In this document: positions 33,421 through 45,470 of the stretch, piece after piece | How the letters are laid out: each line of letters opens with the position of its first letter | Numbering within the stretch: position 1 is the first letter of the stretch | Source of the DNA: Reticulitermes lucifugus | Lineage: Eukaryota; Arthropoda; Insecta; Blattodea; Rhinotermitidae | NCBI GenBank assembly: GCA_026260175.1 | Contig: JAKCWW010000261.1 | Span: 64,040-128,039, forward strand | Reading direction: 5' to 3' | DNA: 64,000 nt | Notes under the pieces: model-generated | The model's input: the letters and a program-made list of their open reading frames with translations, nothing else | Databases searched by the model: none | Told to the model about the DNA's origin: nothing | Program-made: the position numbers and the translations under genes

Positions 33421-34499
33421 CGTAATTATAATTCAGGTTAATCTTAGACTTAATAGGGTTAATGAACTTCTTAAAAGAAAACATAAATTAATAAAATAAA
33501 CAATAACGATTTTATATTTTCTACTCAATTTATGATATTAAGTAAAGCTACGTATATCTTTCGAAGCCACTTGTCATGCATAATGTAAAATATTTGTCCA
33601 TGTAGATTTCTTTAAAAAGCAAATAATTCAAGACGCAGTATTCTGAATTTACCTTTTTATGCGATTAGTCTTACAGCATTATAAGGAATCTATAGAGAAC
33701 TACGTGACTCAACTTCAAGGTACAACAAATATGTAGCAACCCTCTTCCTGTAACACACGTAGTATCTCACTCAGCAGTAGGCCTAATAGAAGGTTTTGGT
33801 CTCGAATAATTGTGTTTGATAAAACCAGAGAATTGTGAGTGTTGTGGCATCTCTCAATATTTAAGGACAATCAGATAAAAATTATTACAATTTTACCATA
33901 GAAATGGAAAGAGAAGACGCTTTGTGCAAAAAACAGCATGAGAAGCGTCAAAGCAATTACCTCCAAGACTACAACATTCAAGTAAGCTTTGACCTCGTCA
34001 TTAAATTATCTTCTTTGCTTGAAGTTTATTGAAAACTTGATTCCGCAAGTGCATTCAGATTCTGAACGTAGTTCTGTGTGTTCGCATAACTACGTTAAGT
34101 TCCAGAGGGCAAAATTATTCCTGAGAACCAAGTAGTAGCCCAGCTCTGTTTCTTACAGCAATAAATAATCATGATATAAAATACATAGCTTATTATGCTA
34201 AGATAACTGCATCTAATCATAACATGATCTAAATACTATAAACATTTGCTATCATAAAACACAGCTATTACCGTACGTTCCAAATGATTGCCATATTTCA
34301 AAAGAACTATTATATTACGTTCCAACAGAAACAGTGTCGTACCCCAGAACTATTACAGTACGTTTTAGCTGATAGTGTCATATCCCAGAAGCAATACATA
34401 TTAGTTTTAAAAAGGCTATGTGTACTGCGAACCGAGCTACTTTCGTGCATTGTGCAACTCGATTGTTACGTATATAAATACCACTTATACTGCACAATA
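33421..34499. other. No gene called; exon-like segment at 33902-33981 (+)
   Basis: AT-rich. At 33902-33981 an open segment reading MEREDALCKKQHEKRQSNYL then QDYNIQ lies between 'caattttaccatag' and GTAAGC. It looks coding-like, but it is only 80 nt and is unrecognised. Confidence 0.35.
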
Positions 34500-34760
34500 C
34501 ATGTAAACCGTGTGTTTTTTTAATCATTTAACGATCAGTGGCTATTTCTTGTATCATCTCTTTGACATCAGAAAACTCCGCAATTTGCCCACAAAGCATA
34601 CTCTTACTTATGTGCTTTGCATGGTTCTTACCACATGTACCGACAGAGTCCTAAATATCATTAACCGACTGCCCTTTACAATGGAGACTGTCAAGGCTTT
34701 TTGTGAGGTACGAACTGAAACTCCAAGTACAATTGAGATTAATTTGATATTCAGTGTTAC
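34500..34760 (+). repeat. Unclassified repeat K copy
   Basis: 'tttgcccacaaagcat', 'cttatgtgctttgcatggtt', 'ttaaccgactgcc' and 'tgtgaggtacgaactgaaac'. The plus frame across it is incidental. The ends are less clear than at 59575. Confidence 0.6.
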
Positions 34761-34844
34761 GAAAGTAAGCAAGAGTTTACACATTCCGGTCATAAGATAG
34801 CCACACATATCTGTGAAACAAATAAATAAAATAATCCAACATCC

Positions 34845-35010
34845 TACGGTTTATTTGACGACGCTGCCCCTCTATACAGCTTCGATGGTAGAATGGTGAA
34901 TGATCAGGTGGGTAGGATTTGGAAGGTTGTGGTAGTAGCCTAGTATAGGTCGCATGGCGGCGTTTTCTGGAGGTACTAAGGAAAACCATGAAAATCCTGA
35001 GTCAGTATAG
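34845..35010. mobile_element. SINE family F fragment
   Basis: Opens with 'ggtttatttgacgacgctgc', followed by 'gatggtagaatggtgaatg' and 'tcaggtgggtaggatttgg'. The opening words are shared with 60490-60720. The tRNA-like head is not present. Confidence 0.45.
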
Positions 35011-35390
35011 TCACTGTCCGTGATAAATTCGAAACGAGAACGTTTTACGTAAAATTCTCGTGCGTTGGCGCTATGCCATCCTGCTCGGTATAGCATTACG
35101 CAGCTGTAAGCTAGTCAGAAGTAGACAGCGCTACCACAAACTGAACGCACAGCACTTCCATCCTGCATGTGCACAACACAGTAAACAACACGTGATGGAC
35201 TGGGAACGTCGTGGAGAGGTTTTGTACTTACAACAAAAACACTGTATAGCAGCTGTTTCGATACGTGATATCAGGCATCGCGAGATGCGACCGGAAGTAC
35301 AAGCTGCGATGTGTACAGTCCCAACAGAATGTAGTCTGGAATCCACGTCTTCTTCCAACGTAGAATAGCAAACTCTTTTTACCACCACAC
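35011..35390. other. Balanced-GC segment open on both strands, not recognised
   Basis: The plus strand is open for 102 codons from 35060 and the minus strand for 85 codons from 35388. A strong donor-like GTAAGTAC lies on the minus strand near 35230. Such two-strand openness mainly reflects higher GC. No product is recognised. Confidence 0.3.
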
Positions 35391-35392
35391 AG

Positions 35393-35465
35393 CACCTTCC
35401 CTCTTGAGAAGCTAATACTTCCTCAGTTAGTCAAGAATTTTTCCACATTTTACGGGGTCCAGCAT
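35393..35465 (-). mobile_element. Family-T retrotransposon 3' UTR scrap
   Basis: 'ccctcttgagaagctaatac', 'agttagtcaagaattt' and 'cacattttacggggtcc' are the reverse complement of the family-T 3' UTR. Only about 70 bp survive. Confidence 0.6.
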
Positions 35466-35504
35466 TTATTACCGTGTTGCAAGAGTCGTCCAAGTTTTTT
35501 TGGG

Positions 35505-35568
35505 CTACCCTAAAGATGGAGGCCACAAATTCCTCCGAAACTTGGTATCTACTAGTATATGACATTCT
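35505..35568. repeat. Foldback-family half
   Basis: 'aagatggaggccacaaattc' and 'ctccgaaacttggtatct' are the inner right arm of the family. The SINE inserted just downstream interrupts it. Confidence 0.55.
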
Positions 35569-35581
35569 CTATGGTGTCATT

Positions 35582-35862
35582 GGGGGCACACGGTGGCGCA
35601 GTTGGTTGAGGCCCTGCGCTACAAGCCGGAAGGTCGCGGGTTTGATTCACTTAATCCTTCCGGCCGCACTATGGGCCTGGGGTTGACCCTGCCTCTAACA
35701 GGAATGAGTACCAGAAATATGTCCTCGGGGGTAAAGGCGGCTGATGCCTAGGGCTGACAACCTTGCCACCTTCATGTGCCGACTGTCTAAAAATCTGGGA
35801 GCCTGAAACTCCTGGAACCCTTTCCAGGCCTGTAATGGGATTGCTTTACCTTTTTCCTTTAC
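35582..35862 (+). mobile_element. SINE family A, intact, perfect target duplication
   Basis: The 281-bp element has A box TGGCGCAGTTGG at 35594-35605 and B box GGTTTGATTC at 35639-35648. The body has 'ccgcactatgggcctgggg', 'tctaacaggaatgagtacc' and 'caccttcatgtgccgactg', and the 3' end is 'gggattgctttacctttttc'. It is flanked by a perfect 13-bp repeat, ctatggtgtcatt (35569-35581 and 35863-35875). The perfect duplication and intact boxes mark it as relatively young. The head resembles a tRNA whose identity I did not resolve. Confidence 0.95.
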
Positions 35863-35875
35863 CTATGGTGTCATT

Positions 35876-36134
35876 TCACAGAAATGGAAACTTTTAATCA
35901 GCACCGCCAAGAGATTCACAGATATTGCAAGGGCAGTAATTTTATTGAACGCCATTGCTAATTTTGTGGGCTACATTATGGAGTACAGCTTTACCAATCT
36001 ACAGTATTGCTTCTGCTAGGGCCATAATGTAACTCTTTCTTGATACTGCTTATGTTATTCTCGATGTATTTTGTTATCGTTGTTAGTATTCTTCCTATTA
36101 TTCTTCTTATCCCTGTCGTCGTCGTTGTAGTGAA
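35876..36134. other. No gene seen
   Basis: AT-rich spacer between two SINEs. Confidence 0.45.
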
Positions 36135-36380
36135 TGTCCTACGGGTTGAACAAAGGAGAATCTGTGGTTCGAATCCCGGTAGGAAATAAAGACGTATCTT
36201 TCTCCTAACGGTCCATACCTCCTCTGGAGCCTATCCAGTCTTCCACTCAATGAGTATTGGGAGCAAATCGGCCAGGCTCTGAAGCTGACTACTTACGTCT
36301 TTCTACTCCCGAGATTAAGAATGTGTGGAGCTATACATCCACTTTCACATATGCCTTCCTTGCATGCCCAAGGACATCAC
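36135..36380 (+). mobile_element. SINE family D, head and body
   Basis: B-box region 'gtggttcgaatcccggtagg', then 'acctcctctggagcctatcc', 'agtcttccactcaatgagta', 'ctctgaagctgacta', 'cgagattaagaatgtgtgg' and 'catatgccttccttgcatg'. This is the clearest full-order copy of the family in the window. No target duplication was found. Confidence 0.7.
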
Positions 36381-36444
36381 TGTCATTATCGTTATCATCA
36401 TCCGTGAGCCATTGTTATACAACCTTGGTATAGGTGGTATAACA

Positions 36445-36700
36445 CGTACATTGTCTTCTGGAATGTAAAGCCACTTGTTTGGCACCAATGTTTCGCAGGA
36501 ACCTGGTATGTCCCTCTTCAGGTTTGAAGAGTAGATCGTTCACGAAATGAAGGTAAATATTTAAGGATGCGAGGAGACGAACTGGGGCAGCGAGAGAAAC
36601 GGGACAAATAGATTTTGTCGAAAATAGGCGAAGGAGACAATCTCGAACCTTACCGCTCACATCCCAGAAGACCACTTAGATAGCTCAGATCTCACGCCTA
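36445..36700. repeat. Foldback copy with long interior
   Basis: The left arm has 'cattgtcttctggaatgtaa', 'ggcaccaatgtttcgcagg' and 'ccctcttcagg'. The right outer arm has 'cacatcccagaagaccac' and 'ctcagatctcac' at about 36660-36690. About 120 bp of unrelated sequence lies between the arms. Confidence 0.6.
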
Positions 36701-38084
36701 ACGCATGTTCCTTAAAGTCAAAGAATTCGAAGTCGGTAGCCAATAACAAATGTCAGAAGGCTCATTATTTTTATTTGGATGCTAATGGCACAGATAAGAA
36801 TAAGATAAAACGTTACGATTAGAAAGAGAGCAGTGAAATGGCGGCGATGGAACACCCTAACATTGATCGTTAGGAATCTTTACAATGCAATGCCAGTTAC
36901 GCAGGAAGCTAACTATACTATATTCCATGAATTATTCATGAGCTTTATCAATTGGAACAATTTGTTATCAATACAGACGATCTCATATGCGAAAAACAGA
37001 GTTAACAAGTTTAATCAGATAAACCTAATATGGCGTCTGGTTTGATTATAGTTATATGAACATTTGATTGGTACAGTTCTTTACTTGATGGAGGCGCATT
37101 TCTTTGTTCGTACAAGAAGTTCCCCGAATCCTTTTGCTAGAACGACGTCAACTTGTCTTACGTGTTCACAACCGCTCACCGATCTTCGGACGAGAGGCAT
37201 TAACCCTTGCAAGATGAGTTTAATTTAACACAGATTCTTCTTCTCATCCACTCATGGCAAGTGAGATTTAATTTTAAATTCAAAAACACTCAAAAGACGC
37301 AGTACGTACTTACACTTTTACTGAAATTTTATACTTAAGAAATTTCAGACCAAGTGAAACATTATTACTTAGTAATATTATTCATTTAAACGTACGCATG
37401 TTAAAATAATTTTTCCACACATTTTAACCAAAACAATAAAATCAGTTGCATTATTGCATAAGAAAACCATAATTTCTTGAAAAAGTGCACGTTTTCTTGT
37501 TGAAGTAATAATAATAATAATAATAATAGATATCGCAGTTCCAGAAAAGCATAACCTGCAAAAGACAGTGAATGAAAAATGTAACAAGTACAAAAACCTC
37601 GCAATCGAAGTAAAAATACATGGAGGCAGGGAGCAGCATACGTTGTTCCAGTTATAATATCAGCTAGGGAATTAGGCCCTAGTCTGTCTCGCCTAGTCTA
37701 CAAAAGCTCGACCTACATCCTCCTGTGTATATACAGTTACAGAAGTCTGGTATACTCATTAGCTCTGTAATACTTCGAAAATTCTTAAATACCAGTATAT
37801 GACAACCGCGCAGTATCTCGCTCCAGACCGATACTAGCACCAACAATGGAATTACTATTATTATTATTATTATCATCATGATCATCACTATTGCACACAG
37901 AGGACAAACAATAATGTCATCGTCTGCTGTCAATCCCACACAACGTTCAGGGTAACTGGCACTTCACTTCTTGTCTCTGTCAAAAGATCTAAGAAAACCT
38001 GACCTAAAATCAGGTAAATTAGATAAAGTACAGAAACTTCCCTTCTCTCAGCTCTAAGCGAATTCATATATTTATTAATATAGA
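36701..38084. other. No gene; two trinucleotide runs
   Basis: TAA repeats at 37506-37529 and ATT repeats at about 37850-37876. The overlapping minus frames at 37378-37639 are AT-rich noise. Confidence 0.5.
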
Positions 38085-38189
38085 ATGTATGCACCTCTAT
38101 CTAGTGCCGAGGTTAAGAACAAATGGAGTTTTAACTCCGCTCTCTCATATGCCTTCATACCATGCACAGGGACAAATCAACTTTACCTT
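38085..38189 (+). mobile_element. SINE family D 3' part
   Basis: 'ctagtgccgaggttaagaac', 'aaatggagttttaactccg', 'catatgccttcataccatgc' and 'aactttaccttt' at the end. It is cut off upstream. Directly after its 3' end lies the insertion site of a family C SINE. Confidence 0.7.
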
Positions 38190-38203
38190 TGCTGTTCATG
38201 ATT

Positions 38204-38487
38204 GTGGAGAAGGGCCCCGCAGCAGAAGCTACGGACGCACCGCAGCCTTAAGGCTTATTGTGCAACCCTTGTGATAAAGATGAAGAGAAAGATTATAAGT
38301 TGTTTTATTTTTCCAAGTAATGGAGCACCGGTGGAATGAAATGGACAGGGGATGCCGCAGTATTCGGAGAAAAACCTGTCCCAGTGTCACTTTGTCCACC
38401 ACAAATCCCACATTGACCAAACCGGGATCGAACCCGGGCCTCCGCGGTGGGAGGCCGGCGACTAACCGCGTGAGCCATTGCACGGCC
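38204..38487 (-). mobile_element. SINE family C, full length, perfect 14-bp target duplication
   Basis: On the minus strand: 'ccgtgcaatggctcacgcgg' with the A box, 'tccgcggtttgg'-type stem sequence, B-box region 'gggttcgatcccggt', body 'gtgggatttgtggtggacaa' and 'cactgggacagg', and a 3' end near 38204. The flanks tgctgttcatgatt are identical at 38190-38203 and 38488-38501. It is 284 bp long. The perfect duplication indicates a fairly recent insertion. Confidence 0.93.
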
Positions 38488-38501
38488 TGCTGTTCATGAT
38501 T

Positions 38502-40050
38502 AGTAACGATATATAAATTAAGTCCCAAGAGTTAAGATGCACGTTGCTTGTTTTGTCCTTCTAATACTAAAATGGCGTTTGACAAAAAGCTGTGCCACCG
38601 TAAAGAGAGCCTGGCAGATGTTAGTGATGCAGTGGTGCTGTTATCTGCTGACAGTCTGTGAAAATGTGAGTGTGGCCATATATTTACAGAACTGGCCATA
38701 TTCCCCGCAACTACCTTATTATTAAAAATTACCGCCATAATTTTGTATTAAATTAGTTAATTTTGTAATATTTTGGCATACAATAATGGTGGTAGATGAA
38801 TGAAACATGAGCAGAAAGCAATGGTGGAATGATGGCGAAAGGTGAAAGCCAAAGGAAGGAGCGAGTACATATTTATCAACCACCAACATTAATCTTAGCA
38901 ACTGATAGCGTCGTTACATAAAACACTGATCTCTGTCTCTGCCTAAACACAGTAATGAACTTTCGCGTTCCATAAAAGGCTCCAGAGATTTAGTTAGATA
39001 CGAACTATCCTGACGGAGTCGTGACCTTATCAGCCCCGGCAGAATTTTTTTCAGCCTGATGCACATCACGTGTAGGTAACGTGACCAGATTTTTTAATGA
39101 CGAATACTGGACAAGACAGAAACATATTTGTAGTTTAATTAAGAGGGTGACGTTTGTGTAGAATTTGATTACGAAAATAAATGTATATTATGTAGAAACT
39201 TGCACCACCCCCCGCTGCCGGAGCAGTTGAGTGGCCTATCCCGGCATTAGTCTACCGCGATTCATTGAAATGACAAAATTCACGACAGGACAGGCCGGTA
39301 GATGAAGATGGCACTGTGTGTTTTGGTGTCGCGGAAACACCGCGGTAGTTAAACACACAGGAAACACAAACACAGAAAGCAAGGACTAATTGTATATATC
39401 GGGAAGGAGGTTCTATAATTATAAATATCCGTTTTAAGAGCAGCTGTCCTGCAAGACCGTAGCCACCTGCTCTAAGGGGGAAAAGGCATGACCTGCCTAA
39501 AGATAACATCCGACGGCGATATACAGGTATTCAGGTCTAGACCACTACGGTATGTGACTCCACTTGTTGCTAATTCAGTGAAACATGTCTAAAATTTATA
39601 CAGCATTTATCCAGTACGAAAAGTGCAACATTATCACAACACAGTATGAAATATTTATGCAAAATTATTTTTGTAGAACATAACGAAGTGAGATGGGTCA
39701 GAACTACTGTCGAAGGGACCACGTGCCATAATGAAACGCGAACAATGCCCGCAACAGAACTGGCTACGTGTTTGATCAGCTTTTTGAGAATGACACAGCA
39801 TGAAAATAAGTTGTGTTAGCAAAATACCGGAAGAACATGTTGGGTGCTTCGTCAAGTCGACGTGAGTCGAGTGAGGACGCAATAGGGGGCACACGTTTAT
39901 ATGGGCCGGTTGTCACCGACAGGCCCAAGCCCTTTTTATGTCAATTTTCTGACTACTCCCCGTGCACATGTCCTTTGGACTGGACAGGACACAATCCTTA
40001 CTTCTCTCATGGATGTAAATGTTCAACTGCCACTCACACGAGTCTATTGT
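38502..40050. other. No gene seen; one family-T scrap
   Basis: At 38948-39030 'gtaatgaactttcgcgttcc', 'ataaaaggc' and 'tttagttagatac' echo the family-T 3' end. At 38572 a short frame (MAFDKKLCHRKESLADVSDA and nine more) follows an AAAATGG start context, but nothing supports it. Confidence 0.4.
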
Positions 40051-41844
40051 AAAACTACAGTTTTCAACCCTGAAGAAGGAGGCAAAATATTGCTTCGAAA
40101 TTCCTGCAAAATAGCCTACTTCCACACGGTTTTAACATCTAAATAGAGAGAGGATTAGCGTCGACACTTGATAACCGTGAAAGCCTAAAATAAAATTCTA
40201 TGATTCAAGTAATACAACACCTAAAAATTTGCTTCTCTAAAACTTATGGGCAGTTCATACATTACCTGGGCACGAAGGTGCTGCACGAGTACTTAGTGTG
40301 GGTTGTACACTCTTGGTTTACCTAAAATAGACACTATGTTTGAACAATGTGCACTTTGTCAGATGGTAAGTAGACAAAATGCGCTCAGTAGGTTTCCTTT
40401 ATGAAACCCGTATTATGAGCTTCAACGTGTCATTTTAGAAATGTAAATATGAAAGGAATGTCAACCGATTTGTGCATGCGCAGAGTTGCACACCATCTGT
40501 GACGCCGTCTTCAGCGTGCACAGTTTTGTTTTATTGCCGCCTATGCTAAGGTGTAAATATTTTCCGAATAAGAAGCACTGAAAAGAAACTACTCCAAACT
40601 TCATACAACTTTGCTTAACTAATGATGCATTCCCAAATAAAGCATCAGAAGAGTGTTGTTAGTAAAGTTTTTAATACACGTATAGTAAGAGAGATTTTCT
40701 TTCCACTTTAAATACTTTGATTACGAATAAAAATATTTTTTTATCCTTTCGATGCCAGACCTTCATTTTGACGTTTGAATAAGCGAGTTTGCATATTACC
40801 AAGGAATTAATGTCCTTGATACAGAGAAAAGTCGATTAGATATGTATATATGCTCTTCTCCCGGGCTTTCTTTAGTACAGGCTAAAGAAAGAATCAGTAG
40901 TTGATTCAGATAAATGGATATTATTACCATACATTTCTGAACCTTTCTAGCTAAAAAGAAAGTTTAATTTAGAATTATAAAACATGTTTATATTTCGAAG
41001 ACAAATTTCTCTTTATCTTGAAAATGTGTACTTTAAACAAAACTGGTTTTTAGTCTTGCTCTTCACTTTCTACGTTGTTTGTAAAAGTTTCCTACTTTCC
41101 GAATTGGAAATTGATTCAATTTGTAATTGCGGGATGCGGGCCTACGTCTACTTCCCGTCTTCACAGCAAAACACAACTCTTTGGTTCCAAATGAAACCGT
41201 ATTGTTGCCGAGATAAGAGAACATATATCTTCTGAAGTGACAGTAAATATTACCTTGTAATGAAACTGATCCCGTTGAAGAATTACCTTTGTTGCGGATC
41301 ACCAACGATACAAGACTGCCTTATCGTCAGCAACAATAACAAGAAACATTAATATAATAATACAAATACTGCATGATATATCGATCCGGATATTACACAA
41401 TCATCTTGTATATTACATACAATAATATTTAATATATAATGACTTCTACGCCATGTCTCAGGCCTATAGTAGCCGGTGCCTCACCGCAGAGACTGGATCA
41501 CAGACATGTTCCATGCGTTTATTCTTATCATGTATTCGCCAATAGCAAATCCGCCTTCTCCCTTCAATCCTACACACATCTGTAAGACACAACTTGACTT
41601 TTACAACTCCCAAAAATTTCAATTGTTCTGCTTCTAAATGCGTTACAGGCCGATGTAGACACATCAAGTACAAAAACTACTTTCACAATTCATACTGCTA
41701 TAAATAGACTAAGTACCTTCTCTCATATGGACTAAGAGAAAGAATCTTAAAATACGTTTGAGGTTTTCAATATGGTGACTATAAAGCGTAAGTACTCTGG
41801 GATGTGACGTCACATTGTCTGGTAGAAATATAGAGGCGCTTGTA
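40051..41844. other. No gene seen; possible foldback scrap at 40050-40140
   Basis: 'aaccctgaagaaggaggc', 'aaaatattgcttcgaaatt' and 'cctacttccacacggtt' resemble a decayed inner arm of the foldback family. The remainder is AT-rich. Confidence 0.4.
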
Positions 41845-41940
41845 CTCTAAACGTGGAAACAATAGGTTCCTCCGAAACGTTCGTATTTTCCTATCAGGCT
41901 ACACGGCGTAATATTCCAGAAGAAAATCTTGTTCTATTTG
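41845..41940. repeat. Foldback-family right arm
   Basis: 'ataggttcctccgaaacg', 'ctacacggcgtaatattcc' and 'agaagaaaatctt' in the order expected for the right arm. The left arm is missing. Confidence 0.7.
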
Positions 41941-43124
41941 ACATTAAAACATAAACCTACTGGCTATAAGGATCCGTGATGATTTCAAGGGATTTACGCT
42001 CATAGAGACCTCTGGGAGGTACAAAATAATACGCACAGGTTCTATATATATAAAAGTATTCACTAATAAAAGTAGGTGCAGACAGGTTCCTCTATCAACA
42101 ACATTAGAACTGAAGTCTTTCTAACAGTACTAATAGACATGTCCCTTTGAACAGCTGTTAATAATTTTCTTTTCAAAGAGGATTTTTCGATATCTTGAAT
42201 ACACGAAAACCCTTTCATATATAAGTTCTGGCACATGAAAAGGGTAAAAGATAGGTCCATATCAGTCGAAAATAATTCAAATTCGACTGCTCTAGCGGCA
42301 CCACTTAACATCCCTCTTCTCTCTTCCCCGTCCACGTAACCTTCATTTAAACTGTCCTGACATTAGAACATCCGTATAATAAATAGCCTATAAATCCAGG
42401 AACAATTATCACGAGATGTCCGTAGAAAGTCGAATTTACACGGTAACGTATTTTCACAGAAGGAACATTGATTGATTGATTAATTGATGAAAACTCTCAT
42501 AGCAATCAACTTCAGAAGCTTTAATTAAATCTCAATTCACCGTTATCAGCAAGACATAAAAATGTCATCTAGAGAAGCCATTAACTATCCGCTCTAAAAG
42601 AAAGACGCTAATGAAATGCACTGATAAAACCTTTTGTAAATTTTCAACACTTACGTCTAACACAAATCCCTAAAGTTCTAAATACAGAAATACATAAGAA
42701 CTGACAATAATTGTGCTCAAGTATACATAACTATCAACAAATCCTTAGATATGGTTTTATCTCTCCCTCTTCATTCGAAAAATGGGGATTCCCTTAATAA
42801 ACTTCGCTGTATATAGTATGTATCCAATCAGAGCCTTTGTTTTCTAATCTGTTACTTTTAAACCTGATGGGGAGATGAGAGAAGAATAATTAAGTTCTTT
42901 GTTTCCCTCACCACTGATTGAAAAGCAAGTCTCAGAATTAAAAGGATTTAAATTCTGATTTAAAGACAAAGGGAGTTAATAGCTCAATTTTATCAGTATG
43001 GTGTCTGCTTCTTGTCAGAAGATATTTGCCGGCAAGCCTTAATAACTACAGTAATAACCTGGCACTGCAGTTGGTACAGTCAGTTGCGCAAGAATGATAG
43101 GTATTCTGTAACATCACTACTAAA
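41941..43124. other. No gene seen
   Basis: AT-rich, no recurring family recognised. Confidence 0.45.
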
Positions 43125-43260
43125 GACTCAAATCTTCTGGAACATGACGCTGTGTAGATTGGTTTCCTTGTAATATCATGAAGATGGATGTATATATCCG
43201 CTCCGAAACGTCGGTGAATGTGTATCAATCTGTACGGTACCACTGTGAGAACCCAAAATT
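43125..43260. repeat. Foldback copy with both arms
   Basis: The left arm is 'aaatcttctggaacatgacg' and 'ctgtgtagattgg'. The centre is 'catgaagatggatg'. The right arm is 'tccgctccgaaacgtcggtg' and 'aatctgtacggtaccac'. Arm pairing is partial. Confidence 0.65.
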
Positions 43261-44049
43261 TGTAACTAAATCTAAGTTACATTAAAAAAAATGGCTAGTT
43301 ATTTTCCGCGTTCTGTACATCAGGGGCAGGAGAGTAGGAAGAAAGGTCAAATGATTATCTGGTGTGAGAAGGAGGAGGAAGGTGAAGGTCATCCAACTCC
43401 GAGCGACAAGTCCGTAAGTATTCGCTTGGCCGATTAAGCCACCACGGACTGTACAGGAACAGGGGCAGAGGATGTACTTCCCATACGGGTTTTTGTTACC
43501 CATATATCTCACTGTCCGTGGCGCTGATAAATTTGAGGTAAAAACGTGTTGTGAGATTAATTAAACCTACGTTATCACACTGCACAGAATCAGAAATGTT
43601 ATTTGACTTTTGAGACCTATTTCGTTGAATGTAAATAGTATTGAAGAAGTTTCAAACAAAAGTTTTCGATTTTTAATAGAGTACGTTTCATATTACGTGG
43701 TAAATTTCGTGGGATAAACAATTTTTTTGATAAATCTGGAGATTTAAATTTGGGTTTTATAGTTGAAATAGTTGTTAAAATTTACTAGTATTCTGCAAAA
43801 GTAAAATCTTCGTAAAATTCCTCGTGTGGGACTCCGCAATACCACATTTAAGCTAAATCTGTCTAGTAGCATCGGGTGTGAAGTATGCGGAAAGACAAGT
43901 TTGTGTATGGACTTTGTACGAAAGACCGAAAAGATTTGTCCTTCTTCGTTTACTTAATTGTCTTGAATAGTATCTACCTTTAATTATACAAGTCAAATAA
44001 GTTAACCGCAGTGGCAACTCTCTTAAAACTCACTGAAGTAGCAGCTGCA
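43261..44049. other. No gene called; exon-like segment at 43324-43413 (+)
   Basis: The 90-nt segment after ctgtacatcag is open (it includes GQMIIWCEKEEEGEGHPTPS) and ends at GTAAGTATT. Its Glu-rich reading comes from a purine-rich run (GGAGGAGGAAGG), so low complexity may explain it. The remainder is AT-rich. Confidence 0.35.
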
Positions 44050-44200
44050 GCAGCAGGTTTTCTCACTGGTATTCGGGAGACGCCCGATTAAAATCTGGGC
44101 AAGGACATCGCCTATTCTCAAAGGATTTTCATAATTTTACTGAATCCCTCCAGGAAAATGCTGAGACAGTATTTCACACTAGAAGAGGATCCCTCAGATT
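44050..44200 (+). mobile_element. SINE family E copy, decayed
   Basis: 'cactggtattcgggagacg', 'gattaaaatctgggcaagg', 'acatcgcctattctc', 'ctccaggaaaatgctgagac' and 'agtatttcacacta' follow the body order of 7530 and 47390. Confidence 0.5.
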
Positions 44201-44899
44201 CACTTTTTTTTCAAATTAATTATTCATTCGTCATTCCTCCATTCGATTACGTGTGCTCTGAGACATGCACAGTGCCGTTAAATAAACCATAAATAAAGAA
44301 ATTTGGTGATACTGAACACTAGGATTCGCCAAGTTGAATCTCAATTAGAGCACGATTTTTGTGGCTCCCATTTTGATGAGTTCTAAAACGCTGAAGCTTC
44401 CATGCGTGTGAAATTATGGCTTAAACATCCCGGTAAATTATTTTCACAACTGGAATAAAGTAGATTATCTTAAAAGTCTTCCCAGAAATTAAAATATTGA
44501 AAATTCCATGAAGTCCTTAAAATAAGTTTTCTGGTTTTGTGATAATTTTGTTATAAATTCCTTCACTCAAGTTTTGTATTCAATTCAAGGACAAAGGCTC
44601 TTTGTGTTAAAATTCAGGCAGAACACGTTTGAACACTACGGAAAAATAATGACCACTACATTTCCATCCGCTGAGCAGTGAGGAACTCTTCCATCATTCA
44701 CGTCAATTTCAAAAGCTTTTAATAAATATACAATAGGGTAATTTATTATATGCCAGCTCATATATGTTAAAAATCTCCCAATATAGGGACAAAAACTCTT
44801 ACAGAGAATTAGTTGTACAAGATAAAGGATAGTAAACATTTTTTATTCCAGGATGTAATAAACACAACCGCAAAAAGCAAATTTAATTTTTTGTATTGG
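44201..44899. other. No gene seen
   Basis: AT-rich. Confidence 0.45.
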
Positions 44900-45065
44900 G
44901 ACATATTATTAACCTTCTAAAGCTAAGTGGCAATTATACGTACCACCTGCTGTAACATTAAGAAATTCTGCATTTTGCCACACATTGTGCATAGGGTTTT
45001 CGCACGATTCTCATAACAAACACAAACTAGGCCCCTAAATATTTAATTTGTCTTCATAAAGGACA
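44900..45065 (+). repeat. Unclassified repeat K copy
   Basis: 'taagtggcaattatacg', 'taacattaagaaattctgc', 'attttgccacacattgtgc' and 'gattctcataacaaacac' in family order. The 3' half is missing. Confidence 0.6.
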
Positions 45066-45394
45066 TAGGAGGTCGGAACGTCAGATTTATATAGAGTTTA
45101 GACGAAAGTCCGTCTCCAAATAGTTAACTGATTTATCAAAATTAAATTTTTTCTTACAATTATAAATACAGGTTTGTGAGGGGTATATTACCACGTACCA
45201 AATAAAATAATGTACAAATAAGAACTAAGAAACAAGAGTCTTGCACTATTGAAACTCTTCAAATGTCTCAGGAACAACGCAATCCTTGCACGATGTACAA
45301 CCACTTACGCTTAACCGATTTTCAGCAAGGTAAGCGTAATAACAGTTTAATTCCGTGTGCCGTTTGAGGTTCCAACAGTGATGTTAATTAAGGT
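45066..45394. other. No gene seen
   Basis: AT-rich. Confidence 0.45.
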
Positions 45395-45470
45395 TCAAAT
45401 CTCCTTGGCTACGACGCCGTGTTCATTGGTAAAGAAAACTTGACTATTTAGTTTCATTCTGCTTAAAATT
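45395..45470. repeat. Foldback-family left-arm fragment
   Basis: 'aatctccttggctacgacg' and 'ccgtgttcattggtaaag' match the outer left arm. Confidence 0.5.

Noticed and set aside
33902-33981. 80-nt exon-like plus segment
   Set aside because: Plausible composition, but too short to separate from chance without RNA data. Noted in the block entry only.
43324-43413. 90-nt exon-like plus segment with GTAAGTATT
   Set aside because: The Glu-rich reading comes from a purine-rich run, and no support exists.
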